This document shows, piece by piece, positions 26,163-34,920 of a stretch of DNA of 64,000 bases (position 1 is the stretch's first letter; every line of letters starts with the position of its first letter). The stretch covers positions 124,001 to 188,000 of the forward strand of contig JAGCPY010000067.1 in NCBI GenBank assembly GCA_017965425.1, in the 5' to 3' direction. The stretch comes from Bacteroidaceae bacterium (GTDB lineage Bacteria; Bacteroidota; Bacteroidia; Bacteroidales; Bacteroidaceae). Under the pieces are notes generated by a model. That model was given only the letters and a program-made list of their open reading frames with translations. It was not told where the DNA came from and ran no database searches. A program made the position numbers and the translations under genes.

Positions 26163-28637
26163 ATGAAACATCTCTGCACCCTTCTTGTGCTCACTTTCTG
26201 CTTGAGCATCACGTGTCTGGCACAACGTCCCAAGAGCAGCGTGCCATTGGCTGACCCTTACATCCTACTTGACGGTGACACCTATTATGCCTACGGCACC
26301 CATGCCGACGACGGCATTGCCTACTACACCTCCAACGACCTTCAAGTGTGGTCATCTCAAGGGTTGGCTCTCCACAAGTCTAACACAACGGAAGACCAGC
26401 GCTTTTGGGCACCGGAAGTCTATAAAATGGGCAACCGCTACATCATGTACTATTCGGCCAACGAACACTTGTTCGCAGCTACTGCCGACTCCCCTCAAGG
26501 GCCGTTTAAGCAAGTGGGAGGTTACATGCTCCAGACGCTCATCGGCGACGAGAAATGCATAGATTCCAGCGTGTTCATCGACGATGACGGACGCATCTAT
26601 CTCTTTTTTGTCCGCTTCACAGACGGCAACTGCATCTGGATGTGTGAGCTACAATCCGACGGCATCACTCCCGTCGAAGGCAGCCTGCGTCACTGCATCA
26701 GTGTGTCGGCTGCATGGGAGCAGAAGATGGCTCGCGTCTGTGAAGGACCTTTCGTCATCAAACGCAACAACATCTACTACCTCACCTACTCAGCCAACCA
26801 CTACCAGAGTCCCGACTATGGAGTCGGCTATGCACAGACCCGCTCTCTCACGGGCACCTGGAAGAAGTATAGCGGCAACCCCATCCTCCAACGCCGAGAC
26901 AATCTCATCGGCACTGGCCATCACTCGCTATTCACTGACAAGGAAGGTCAACTGCGAATAGTCTTCCACGCACATGATACCGAGACCAACATCCATCCCC
27001 GACGAATGTACATCGGTACGGTGGCATTCAACAACAATGCCATGAGCATCACCGACGCCACCATCATCCGCCCATGCTCTGACCAACTTTATCTAAAAGG
27101 AAATATCGCTCCTTCCAACACACTTCTCACCTACATGGGCAACGGACGGTTTGAAAAGGACGTGAAACTGAACGACAGCGGTGTCTTCCTGTTCACAGAC
27201 AAAAACATCTACTTTGCATACGACAACAATGAGGAACTGGCTTTTTTTAAGGATGTACACATCAACGGCGGCACCTACCACTTCACGGTGGATGTGAACG
27301 AGGGCACATGGAAGGTTGATGCTCCCATTGACGAGTTCAAGATTTCAGCTTTCGGCTCATCGGTGTGCAACGGGCAAGGAGCTGACAACTTCAGGGGCTA
27401 TGCATACCTCTATGGCCAGCAATTGAAGAAACGCTACGACAATCAGCTGTCCGACCATCCCTTCCATGTCTCGGGCATTGCCATCGGCGGTAACACCACC
27501 CAAAGCCTGCTCAACCGCTTCGAGGACATGACACGTGACTTCTCGCGCTACGTCATTATCGGGCTTTCGCTCGGTAACGAAGGTATTCACGAGGCAACCG
27601 ACAAACAAGCCACGATGAAACAGTTCGCCACCAACATGCAGACGCTCATCAGCCGCATCCGCCAGCAAGGAAAGGTTCCCGTTGTCATGAACAACTACAC
27701 ACGCGGAGATTTCACGTTGGATGACTATGCGGCCATCAAGCAAGTCAACTTGCAAATCCACCAATGGGATGTGGCATCGGTGAACACACTCGGAGCCATT
27801 GACAACGGAGCCGGACAGTGGGCCGCAGGCTACATCCAGGACAATGGCCACCCCAACACCGCAGGACACCGAGAGTTCCTCTATGCCATCCCGCCATCGC
27901 TCTTCGATGCCCTCGCAAGCGGTAAAGCTCAACCCGTACGCGATCTGTCACAGTCGATGATGCTGAGCCAAAAGGCAAGTATACGATTCACAGGAGAAGA
28001 AACCGTGCACCCCTTTACGGTCAGCCTCCGCTTCAAAGGGCGTGACGCAGGACAACTTTTCAGCTACAACACAACGGCCTCCCGCGTCGGCTCTGTCTCC
28101 GTGGACGACGAAGGACATATCATCTACAGCGCGAATGGCAAGGCTTTGATACAGGGTCAGGAAAGTGTATTGGATGACAACTGGCACACCGTCACGCTAA
28201 CACACTACTATGCACTGGGTCGTTCTTTCCTCTATGTAGATGGACAAGGACAAGGTTACGCACGCGAGCGCATCAATGCAGCAGCTGGCTTCATCGTGGG
28301 TGACACAACCTCCACAGCTCGACGCCAAGTCAGCGAATTATTCTTCTGGCGTGCAGCCCTCTCACCAGAAGAAGTACAGGCCGTCTCCGATGGCAAAATG
28401 CTCAAATCCAGCCTCGAACTTTATGTACCCCTCGCCTCCCCAGCCTCGTTGGAGAACAAAGCAATGAGTCTCAACCAAGTGCAGTATGTCAGCGGCTCTA
28501 CGACCGACCTCCAGTCATTGCGCGTAGAGGAAACCTCACCCTGCAATACACCCCTTTACAACCTATTGGGGCAACGCATCAACCACCCCGCACACGGACT
28601 TTTCGTCAACCATCAACGCAAAATCATGCTTCGATAA
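26163..28637 (+). CDS. Secreted GH43 glycosidase fused to SGNH esterase and LamG-like domain
   Basis: 824 residues with a signal peptide (ends CLAQ). Residues ~25-300 are a GH43 five-bladed propeller with the catalytic acids in expected contexts: D31 (LADPYILLDG), D134 (IDSSVFIDDDGR) and E194 (VCEGPFVIKRNNIYYLTYSANH). Residues ~305-390 look like a SusE/F-like beta domain. Residues ~393-580 form an SGNH hydrolase: FGSSVCNGQG (Ser), GNTTQ, GLSLGNEG and DNGHPNTAGH (Asp/His). Residues ~603-780 resemble a LamG domain, and the end (YNLLGQRINHPAHGLFVNHQRKIMLR) resembles a T9SS tail. It probably removes arabinose/xylose units and ester groups from hemicellulose. It stands alone, with its own promoter. 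Confidence 0.85.
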   Translation: MKHLCTLLVLTFCLSITCLAQRPKSSVPLADPYILLDGDTYYAYGTHADDGIAYYTSNDLQVWSSQGLALHKSNTTEDQRFWAPEVYKMGNRYIMYYSANEHLFAATADSPQGPFKQVGGYMLQTLIGDEKCIDSSVFIDDDGRIYLFFVRFTDGNCIWMCELQSDGITPVEGSLRHCISVSAAWEQKMARVCEGPFVIKRNNIYYLTYSANHYQSPDYGVGYAQTRSLTGTWKKYSGNPILQRRDNLIGTGHHSLFTDKEGQLRIVFHAHDTETNIHPRRMYIGTVAFNNNAMSITDATIIRPCSDQLYLKGNIAPSNTLLTYMGNGRFEKDVKLNDSGVFLFTDKNIYFAYDNNEELAFFKDVHINGGTYHFTVDVNEGTWKVDAPIDEFKISAFGSSVCNGQGADNFRGYAYLYGQQLKKRYDNQLSDHPFHVSGIAIGGNTTQSLLNRFEDMTRDFSRYVIIGLSLGNEGIHEATDKQATMKQFATNMQTLISRIRQQGKVPVVMNNYTRGDFTLDDYAAIKQVNLQIHQWDVASVNTLGAIDNGAGQWAAGYIQDNGHPNTAGHREFLYAIPPSLFDALASGKAQPVRDLSQSMMLSQKASIRFTGEETVHPFTVSLRFKGRDAGQLFSYNTTASRVGSVSVDDEGHIIYSANGKALIQGQESVLDDNWHTVTLTHYYALGRSFLYVDGQGQGYARERINAAAGFIVGDTTSTARRQVSELFFWRAALSPEEVQAVSDGKMLKSSLELYVPLASPASLENKAMSLNQVQYVSGSTTDLQSLRVEETSPCNTPLYNLLGQRINHPAHGLFVNHQRKIMLR

Positions 28638-28906
28638 ACAATCAACAGACACACGCCTTTCGCCTTCATAAAGAACGCACGATGGCTGCAGTGAATTATA
28701 CAATGAGAGCCGACTGCTTACAAACGCATTCCCAAGCACATGTAAACGATCTCGAAGAAAGCCTTCACGCCTATACGTTCTGAGGTAACTCAATATATAT
28801 ATGTACAATCAAGTACGTAGGCAAGTATTGACAGTAAAGATTTATTTCATTTGATTCATCGGACTGAATTATCTTTTTCGTCTCACTTACCCAGCCATTC
28901 GCATTA
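28638..28906. other. Intergenic stretch with no supported feature
   Basis: No promoter box, hairpin with T-run, or convincing reading frame was found. Short AT-rich runs only. Confidence 0.5.
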
Positions 28907-28972
28907 TTCCATGACCATCGAATAATCATTCCATCATGACGGAATAATCTTTCCATCATGATGGAACAATCT
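28907..28972. repeat. Three 22-bp tandem repeats
   Basis: Units at 28907-28928, 28929-28950 and 28951-28972 begin TTCCAT and end GAAnAATCt. The second and third differ at only two positions. The motif is unrelated to the GTGTACAC arrays elsewhere but has the same period. Confidence 0.75.
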
Positions 28973-29130
28973 ATTCACTTAGGTCTATTCTCATGAAAAG
29001 CAATGTCTTTTTTGTTGTAGAACCCACTTTCATCTGCAACCAGCTTAACAAAGAAGCGAATAACAGCCAATTGACTGAGTTTTCACCACACATCCACGCC
29101 ATGAAACGAACAAATTACCCAATGACGATA

Positions 29131-29160
29131 GCAATTCGTTCGTTGAAACGAACAAATTGC
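29131..29160. repeat. Hairpin with flanking direct repeat at the decayed gene
   Basis: Arms GCAATTCGTTCGTT (29131-29144) and AACGAACAAATTGC (29147-29160) pair with one mismatch around a 2-nt loop. GAAACGAACAAATT also occurs as a direct repeat at 29103-29116 and 29145-29158. Confidence 0.6.
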
Positions 29161-29715
29161 CTTCTGTTCAATTTACGATGGCATCGGATTTCCCCTTTTC
29201 GGCATTCATGAACATTGGGTTTAGTCACCACTATGCAATTCTCAGTAAGGTAAAAGATGTGGAACAGCGAAAGTTCTATATCCAATTCGCTGCAGACACG
29301 AAGGTTAAGGTTGAAGATTTGGAAAAACTGATAGAGGACGATTTGTACAGCCATCAAGGTAATCTGCCAAATAATTTTAAGCGTACCATCCCCGACCAAT
29401 TGCAAGCCTATCGCGCCATCACAATGTTTAAGGATGAATATTTGCTGGACTACATCAATACGGAAGAATTGTTTGTCCGTGACAAAGACCGCGATGAACG
29501 GGTCATAGAGCAAAGCATTATCAATAACGTGAAGAACTTCATCATGACTTTTGGACGAGACTTCACGTTTGTCGGCAATCAATATCATTTGGAGAAGTTC
29601 GGCGTTGAACAGTTCCTTGATTTATTGTTCTTCAACAGCCCACTACTATCCCACACAGAAAGTCCTCACCGCCCGCCAGGTGCAGCTCATCTTCGACTAC
29701 CTCGGCGAACCCTGA
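29157..29715 (+). pseudogene. Mosaic remnant: YhcG/DUF1016-type nuclease fragment joined to a DUF4248 tail
   Basis: From about 29178 the frame encodes ~155 residues resembling the middle of YhcG/DUF1016 PDDEXK proteins: HHYAILSKVKDVEQRKFYIQ, ERVIEQSIINNVKNFI and FTFVGNQYHLEKFGVEQFLDLLFF. The N-terminal part is missing, and the catalytic ELK-containing region that should follow LDLLFF is absent. From about 29638 a different frame encodes HYYPTQKVLTARQVQLIFDYL-GEP then stop at 29715, which looks like the C-terminal end of the small DUF4248 proteins. The original frame reads on as unrelated residues to 29792. This is best explained as two deleted genes joined by recombination. YhcG-type proteins are linked to restriction and mobile islands in other genomes. 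Confidence 0.6.
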
Positions 29716-30141
29716 AAAAGAAAATACAGATGATACAGATGATACAGACATTTTCAGGAGTTGCATCACCTTGCCGTGTGCTGTGTCAATGAAAAATAAT
29801 AGTTCCTGCGCCCGCGCGCGTGAGGAGAAAACATCCGTATCATCTGTATATCTGTATTAGGTGGGTTCTATCAATTGGCTTTGAATTGTTCTTAGGCTAT
29901 TTACGAACAGATTTACTTCCTTGCCCTCAGAAACGTAGTTGGCCGAGCGCTTGCGACACTTCTTCAAGCGGAGCAAGTCTGAAGAACGGTTCAACTTTTG
30001 GAGCAGCGAGAGCCATGAAAACTGCTTTCAAATGGCCGAGTCGTGACAAAAGTCAGATTGGAGGCAAAGGATGCCAATAAGAGACAAGAGCATACAAAGA
30101 TGATTCATAGAGAATTTGATATTTAATAGAACACCTCTTTA
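29716..30141. other. Non-coding or decayed stretch with an inverted repeat
   Basis: An inverted repeat lies at 29725-29758 (three near-copies of GATACAGAT) and 29822-29856. A minus-strand frame open at 29927-30052 encodes a protein-like segment (GHLKAVFMALAAPKVEPFFR, then LAPLEEVSQALGQLRF and stop) without a start codon in reach of the stop-to-stop interval, possibly another gene remnant. Nothing else is supported. Confidence 0.4.
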
Positions 30142-31845
30142 CTATTCGCTGTTCAGCAGAATGACTTGTGCGGCTTTGTAATTCATGCCGTTCATCGACA
30201 CTCCGGGGCGCGGATCCCAGTTGGTAGGGTCACAGATATGGTAAATCTCCCCATCATAGCTGAATGCATCACTATTCCCCATGGAAGGCGTCTGGTTGAA
30301 ATGCACGGCAGCGGCAAGGTGACCGCCCGCAGACTCGGGAGCCTTGTAATATACCAATAGAACTTTTAACCCTATCAGGTCACGTACCAAACGAGAAAAG
30401 AGAATCGCATGGTCTTCACAGTCTGAATAAGGATAGTACAGCGTCTCCTCTGGGAAGAAAGCACGGTCTCCGCCCCAGCATACATCATCGTAGCGATAGA
30501 CTAAACTCTGCCAAGGATTAACACCATAAGTGGTGTCGCGTGGTTGGATGAGGCTCAACAGGCGGCATACCTGTTCATCTTCCGGAAGGTCTTTCAGTTG
30601 GTCCTGCAATGCAGGATAGATTTGTTTCTTGACCTCTTCATTCATGGGCGTGTCGGCGTAGATGGCCCACCGCGTCAGCACATCCTCCCCCAACTGCGAG
30701 TTGGGATAGTCGTTATAGTAACGGATAAGGTTCTCGTTCACCTTCACTTCCATTTTAATGTTCGGATATTTGTCAGACTGGATGGTTCTCGGTTTCGAGG
30801 ATGTGTCTTCCAGCTTCAAAGGCTCCTTCATCCATAGTGACAAAGGCTGTTCCTGTGCATTGATGGCCTTGTCACAGACATGGATGGTGCTCATTGTTTG
30901 GGAGGGTTGCAGGGAATAGAAGTTTTGGTTATCTATGGGCCAATAGGGCTTCCTATAGATTTGATGATGCGTGGTGAAGAGCATCAGCAACTTGTCACCA
31001 TCGTTGCCTAAGCGGATACGATAACCAGACTGGCAATAGATGTAGGCAGTGAGGAAAATGCTCTCATTGGAATCCTTACCAAAAGCCTCCTCTGCCATCG
31101 TCTTAATCATTTGCAGGTAAGCCCAGTCGCCCAAGTGGTATTCCCTTTTCAAGGACAGACAATCCTGGATAAGGCTCACATAGCGCGTTTCCGAGCACAA
31201 CGTCCAAGCCTTGGATACGGCTCCTGACGCGGCTTTTGGCAAGTGCAACTCGTCCCGAAGTTTTCCAATATCCACCTGCATCTCAGTGCCGTAGAAATCA
31301 AAAGGCATCAGGAACACGCCCGTTTCTTCTATCAGCGGTTGTTCTGGCACATCCTCCTGCACCATTTCTTGTATCCCTTCCCGATAATCTTGCTCATCAA
31401 CCTGTTGTTTGCGACGTGTCCATTTAGATGAACGTTCCTTCACCATCGGTTTAGGTGGCTGTAACCGCTTGAAGAAGTCCCGAACAGACGAGACCACCCC
31501 ACGCACATTAAACGCTGTTTCCTCTGCGTTCGCGGTTTGTTGTTTGGCCTCCATCTGCTTTGGATGTCGCATCTGTTCCAATACTTCCTCGGGCAGACGC
31601 ATCTCCTCCTTAGGAGGTTCCAGACCCTTCTTACCTTCGAAACGGCTCCACGACTTAGCCAGGAACTTTGCATATGCTGCATTGCAACTGTCACGGAAGC
31701 GCTCGTATTCATCAATCTTCAATTGCCTACGTCGGTCATAGGCCGCCCTGATGCTATCCCTGACCCTGTCGTATGCACTTTTCTGTTGTGCATAGACAGG
31801 GCAGGTAAATAGAATAAGGAACAATCCAAAACAAATGTTCTTCAT
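30142..31845 (-). CDS. Secreted transglutaminase-like protein, paralogue without FecR-like domain
   Basis: About 567 residues from the ATG at 31845, which begins the signal peptide MKNICFGLFLILFTCPVYAQ; a start at 31863 would overlap the previous stop. The N-terminal region is charged and probably helical (YDRRRQLKIDEYERFRDSCNAAYAKF), matching the linker of the paralogue at 1915-3798. The conserved core (HLGDWAYLQMI, YCQSGYRIRL, TRWAIYADTP) and triad-like residues are present: Cys in YPYSDCEDHA, His in GGHLAAAVH and Asp in CDPT. It is the last gene of the 37737-to-30142 operon and follows a small exported protein by 14 bp. An envelope thiol-hydrolase or cross-linking role is inferred from the fold only. 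Confidence 0.72.
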   Translation of the reverse strand: MKNICFGLFLILFTCPVYAQQKSAYDRVRDSIRAAYDRRRQLKIDEYERFRDSCNAAYAKFLAKSWSRFEGKKGLEPPKEEMRLPEEVLEQMRHPKQMEAKQQTANAEETAFNVRGVVSSVRDFFKRLQPPKPMVKERSSKWTRRKQQVDEQDYREGIQEMVQEDVPEQPLIEETGVFLMPFDFYGTEMQVDIGKLRDELHLPKAASGAVSKAWTLCSETRYVSLIQDCLSLKREYHLGDWAYLQMIKTMAEEAFGKDSNESIFLTAYIYCQSGYRIRLGNDGDKLLMLFTTHHQIYRKPYWPIDNQNFYSLQPSQTMSTIHVCDKAINAQEQPLSLWMKEPLKLEDTSSKPRTIQSDKYPNIKMEVKVNENLIRYYNDYPNSQLGEDVLTRWAIYADTPMNEEVKKQIYPALQDQLKDLPEDEQVCRLLSLIQPRDTTYGVNPWQSLVYRYDDVCWGGDRAFFPEETLYYPYSDCEDHAILFSRLVRDLIGLKVLLVYYKAPESAGGHLAAAVHFNQTPSMGNSDAFSYDGEIYHICDPTNWDPRPGVSMNGMNYKAAQVILLNSE

Positions 31846-31859
31846 TGTTGCAACACCAA

Positions 31860-32483
31860 TCAATTCATGCCAGGCACACTGACTGCATCCATCAGAGGCT
31901 CCAGCATTTCCTGCTTGAACTTTCTTTCAATGTATGTGGCTCTCATCGCCTCCTTGAGGGCATTCAGTGCATTCCGCTCATCTAGCAGGAAGAACGTCTG
32001 CATCTCATAGTAGCCAGGACTAGTCTTGCTGGCTCTGATGACACTGAAACACTCTTTCAGCTGTCCGCCGATTTGCTTGCTGACATTGCTGGTGAAGGTT
32101 TGGCGGAAGTCATCCAACTCTTCCTTGGAAATACTGGATAGGGCATTCTTGGCCTTTACTTCCACTTGGCTGCAGGTATTCTGAGAATAAGTGCGCGCAG
32201 CATCCATGATGGCCTTCTGATGCAGAATGGTCTTGTTCTCGCTCTCGGCACCCAGTCCCGTCACTTCCTTGATATTGCTACCAGGGGCATAAAGCTCCTT
32301 GTAGTAGTTGTAAAGCACCATGTCCATCGTCTGGGCCGTGCCATACAGTTCCCACTTCTGTTTCTTGAAATCCTTCTTTTTTGCCTTCACGGCTTTCTTG
32401 ATCTGTTTCTCTGTTGGGTCTCCTGCTTGCATGGAAACCGATGTTGTCAGCATTGCTAACAAAAGAATGATAATCTTTTTCAT
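31860..32483 (-). CDS. Exported protein of unknown function in the surface operon
   Basis: 207 residues from the ATG at 32483, which opens a clear signal peptide (MKKIIILLLAMLTTSVSMQA); longer in-frame starts add unsuitable residues. The mature protein is helical and Lys-rich near its N-terminus (IKKAVKAKKKDFKKQKWEL). A central part (HQKAIMDAARTYSQNTCSQVEVKAKNALS; VIRASKTSPGYYEMQTFFLLD) resembles the organisation of LPP20-type lipoproteins, but the similarity is loose. A partly similar segment exists in the first operon protein (36838-37737: NKCTNALADYIGKRNQISGE). The function is unknown. It sits between the FISUMP lipoprotein and the transglutaminase-like gene. Confidence 0.6.
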   Translation of the reverse strand: MKKIIILLLAMLTTSVSMQAGDPTEKQIKKAVKAKKKDFKKQKWELYGTAQTMDMVLYNYYKELYAPGSNIKEVTGLGAESENKTILHQKAIMDAARTYSQNTCSQVEVKAKNALSSISKEELDDFRQTFTSNVSKQIGGQLKECFSVIRASKTSPGYYEMQTFFLLDERNALNALKEAMRATYIERKFKQEMLEPLMDAVSVPGMN

Positions 32484-32652
32484 AGTTTTTTTTGTGTTAA
32501 TGATATGATTGACTGAAAATGATTTTACATCATGTACATATAATTCTATTACCTTCTGAAGACGAAATGTAAGAAAAACAGGCAACCGTTATACTCAAAA
32601 AACGAGCCATGACAAGTTGTTCAATATTCTCATATCCTTGAAATTATATAAT

Positions 32653-34908
32653 TCACTCTTCTGTGACAGGACGAACACTCAGCCCGTCACAGCGGTCTTC
32701 GATACTCGTGAAATGGTCGCTGGCAGTGAAGTTGCTGCCGCCATATATGACGAGGGTCAAACCATTGGAGGCATGTGACGAATCGAGCGATGACGACCAA
32801 TAGTAGCCATATTGGCCTTCGTACTTGAGTTCCCAACAATACCTATACCCCGCAGCAGGGAGGAAGAGGGTATTCCCGTTGGAAGCTGTCACCTTGTAGC
32901 CTTTAACGCGGTTGATGGTTGTCCATGTCCATGTGCACTTACTATTTAAAGCGTGAAGTTCGTCAATGGTCGGCATACGCCACAAGCCACCCCAGTTAGC
33001 ACGAGCAGCATCGTCAGAAAGCTCGAGTTGGGTCTTGTTATCAACTGTGCCGTAATATGAGTCATTACAATACTTATTCACATATACTAAACCGCTAACA
33101 CTCCACTTGTAGGAGCCCGTGTCGTAATATGATTTAGTATATGTCTCGCCCCAAGCATAATAATTACCATACTCTATAGGCGAAGACGCCCCCACGTTAC
33201 AGCATGCCCACTTTCCAGCATCGCCCATGTCTATCACATGGGGATGATTGCTCTCGGGGCATAATTCATCTAATGCTGGATTGCGTTCCTGTGTTACAGA
33301 TACTGTTTGTGTCAAGGTTTCTCCCTTGAATGTGATTATACCAGAACGAGATGAAGACTCTGTATTCTCTGTGACTGTAACCGCTACCCTCCTTTTGTCT
33401 GTCGAAACGGTGGCATCAATCCATAAAGCAGAGGTGGTGATAGTATAGTCTTGGTCTGTTTCTATGATAAGTAATTCAGAAGACTCTTTGTATGAAAAAG
33501 ACAATGATGATGGTATAACATTAAGATAAGCGCCTGTGACAGGACGAATACTTTCACCGAAGCAACGTTGGTCGTAATTCGTTTCAAGACTGTTTTCTCC
33601 ATAGAAATCGAGATTCTGGGCGCGGTTGCCGAACGACGTGTTGAGCGATGACGACCAATAGCGACCGTTGATGCCACCGCTGAAGTCTGAACCCGTGCGA
33701 TACCCCGCAGCAGGGAGGAAGATGCTATTGCCATTCGTGGCGGTCACCTGATAACCTTCGATGTTGTTGATGGTTGTCCATGTCCATGTGCACTTGTTGA
33801 TCAAGGATGAAAGTTCGTCAATGGTCGGCATACGCCACAAGCCACCCCAGTTAGCACGAGCAGCATCGTCAGAAAGCTCGAGTTGGGTCTTGTTATCAAC
33901 GGTGCCGTAGGAAGAACCACTACAATACTTGGTCATTTTAAATGCATTGTCATCATTGCACCATTTGTAGGTATCCCAGCTATAAGTCATCTTAGGATTT
34001 CTTTCCCCCCATGCGAAGTAATCACCATAGTCTTCAGGCGATGAGGCACCAACATTACAGCAAGCCCACTTCCCTGCATCACCCATATCTATAATATGAG
34101 GATGTAAAAAAGGATAAGGACAAGAAAACTTTAACAATGACCATCCATTGCGCGATTGAGGGGTCGGAACAGTGATATAACCGCTTTTACCTAACGTTAA
34201 TACCATTTCATCAAATAACCTGCTAAAGGCATCTTTCTCGCCTTCCTTATATACAATAACCTCACGTACGAGACAATCAGCAAACATGACATAGATGTAT
34301 GGTGTGTAGCCATTATCTTGCACTGTGAGAGTTAAATAACCATTTTGTGTGGAGAGCGTGTTTGTCGATATATCATAATCACTATACCATTTCAATCCAG
34401 ATAATGCAAACGTATATCCAACCTCTCCTTTGAAACGTATTCTTCCTGTTAACGGTTTGAGCGTCGTTTTTAAAGTCACCATGCCATTCTGATAATAGTA
34501 GGTTGCTAATGTATCAGCATAGCAGACAGAGTGCTGATAAAGAGAAACAGACGTTGCCGATTGTTCAACTGAATTCTCAAAATAATAAACTTCACAGGAT
34601 GTTGTATCTCCACGTGTGAGATTACCATAATAATTTACCTCCCATTCGTCTGCATCCTGATCGTATGTGGCAATACCATCAACCTTTCCGTTTGATGTTT
34701 GAAATTTAAGATAAAGTTTTGCACCTTCTTCCCACTCCGAAGTTGTTGCACGGGTTTGTGCATCAAAATGTTGGATGTTCCCATCCAGGCGTAAGGCGGC
34801 GGAATAACATGTTTGGCTGTCATCAACCAATGCCAGTTCCTCATCTAATGAACAGGACACCAATAATAGCACACAAGTTGTCAAGAAAAAATAACATACT
34901 GATTTCAT
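32653..34908 (-). CDS. Lipoprotein with two FISUMP-type domains separated by a BACON domain
   Basis: A 751-residue protein with lipobox LLVSC, so membrane-anchored, probably at the cell surface. After a beta-rich N-terminal region (~30-265, fimbrillin-like in style) come two Fibrobacter-succinogenes-major-paralogous-type domains (residues ~275-460 and ~560-750). Both contain the pattern GKWACCNVGASSP, YFAWGE, ANWGGLWRMPTIDEL, FLPAAGYR, YWSSS and RPVT. Between them is a BACON domain (NVIPSSLSFSYKES; SRSGIITFKGE). The fold is C-type-lectin-like, suggesting ligand binding. A 90-bp stretch is identical in the two domains (32956-33045 and 33811-33900), indicating recent duplication or gene conversion, while the tips after YWSSS differ strongly. 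Confidence 0.8.
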   Translation of the reverse strand: MKSVCYFFLTTCVLLLVSCSLDEELALVDDSQTCYSAALRLDGNIQHFDAQTRATTSEWEEGAKLYLKFQTSNGKVDGIATYDQDADEWEVNYYGNLTRGDTTSCEVYYFENSVEQSATSVSLYQHSVCYADTLATYYYQNGMVTLKTTLKPLTGRIRFKGEVGYTFALSGLKWYSDYDISTNTLSTQNGYLTLTVQDNGYTPYIYVMFADCLVREVIVYKEGEKDAFSRLFDEMVLTLGKSGYITVPTPQSRNGWSLLKFSCPYPFLHPHIIDMGDAGKWACCNVGASSPEDYGDYFAWGERNPKMTYSWDTYKWCNDDNAFKMTKYCSGSSYGTVDNKTQLELSDDAARANWGGLWRMPTIDELSSLINKCTWTWTTINNIEGYQVTATNGNSIFLPAAGYRTGSDFSGGINGRYWSSSLNTSFGNRAQNLDFYGENSLETNYDQRCFGESIRPVTGAYLNVIPSSLSFSYKESSELLIIETDQDYTITTSALWIDATVSTDKRRVAVTVTENTESSSRSGIITFKGETLTQTVSVTQERNPALDELCPESNHPHVIDMGDAGKWACCNVGASSPIEYGNYYAWGETYTKSYYDTGSYKWSVSGLVYVNKYCNDSYYGTVDNKTQLELSDDAARANWGGLWRMPTIDELHALNSKCTWTWTTINRVKGYKVTASNGNTLFLPAAGYRYCWELKYEGQYGYYWSSSLDSSHASNGLTLVIYGGSNFTASDHFTSIEDRCDGLSVRPVTEE
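32956..33045. repeat. 90-bp exact duplicate inside the FISUMP lipoprotein gene, copy A
   Basis: Identical to 33811-33900 in the same orientation and in frame, 855 bp apart. It encodes the conserved LELSDDAARANWGGLWRMPT part of both domains. A nearby 27-bp stretch (GATGGTTGTCCATGTCC...) is also shared. Confidence 0.85.
33811..33900. repeat. 90-bp exact duplicate inside the FISUMP lipoprotein gene, copy B
   Basis: Partner of 32956-33045. The surrounding domain sequences are diverged, so the identity is localised. Confidence 0.85.
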
Positions 34909-34920
34909 ACTTAAAAGGCT

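Noticed and set aside
28907..28972. CRISPR array
   Set aside because: The units are directly adjacent with no unique spacers, and no cas genes are present; the same holds for the other 22-bp arrays.
29820..30080. An 86-codon plus-strand frame
   Set aside because: No signal, promoter or recognisable motif, and it begins inside the inverted GATACAGAT repeat.
32653..34908. A diversity-generating retroelement
   Set aside because: The C-type-lectin-like domains fit a target protein, but no reverse transcriptase, accessory gene or adenine-rich template repeat was found in the window.
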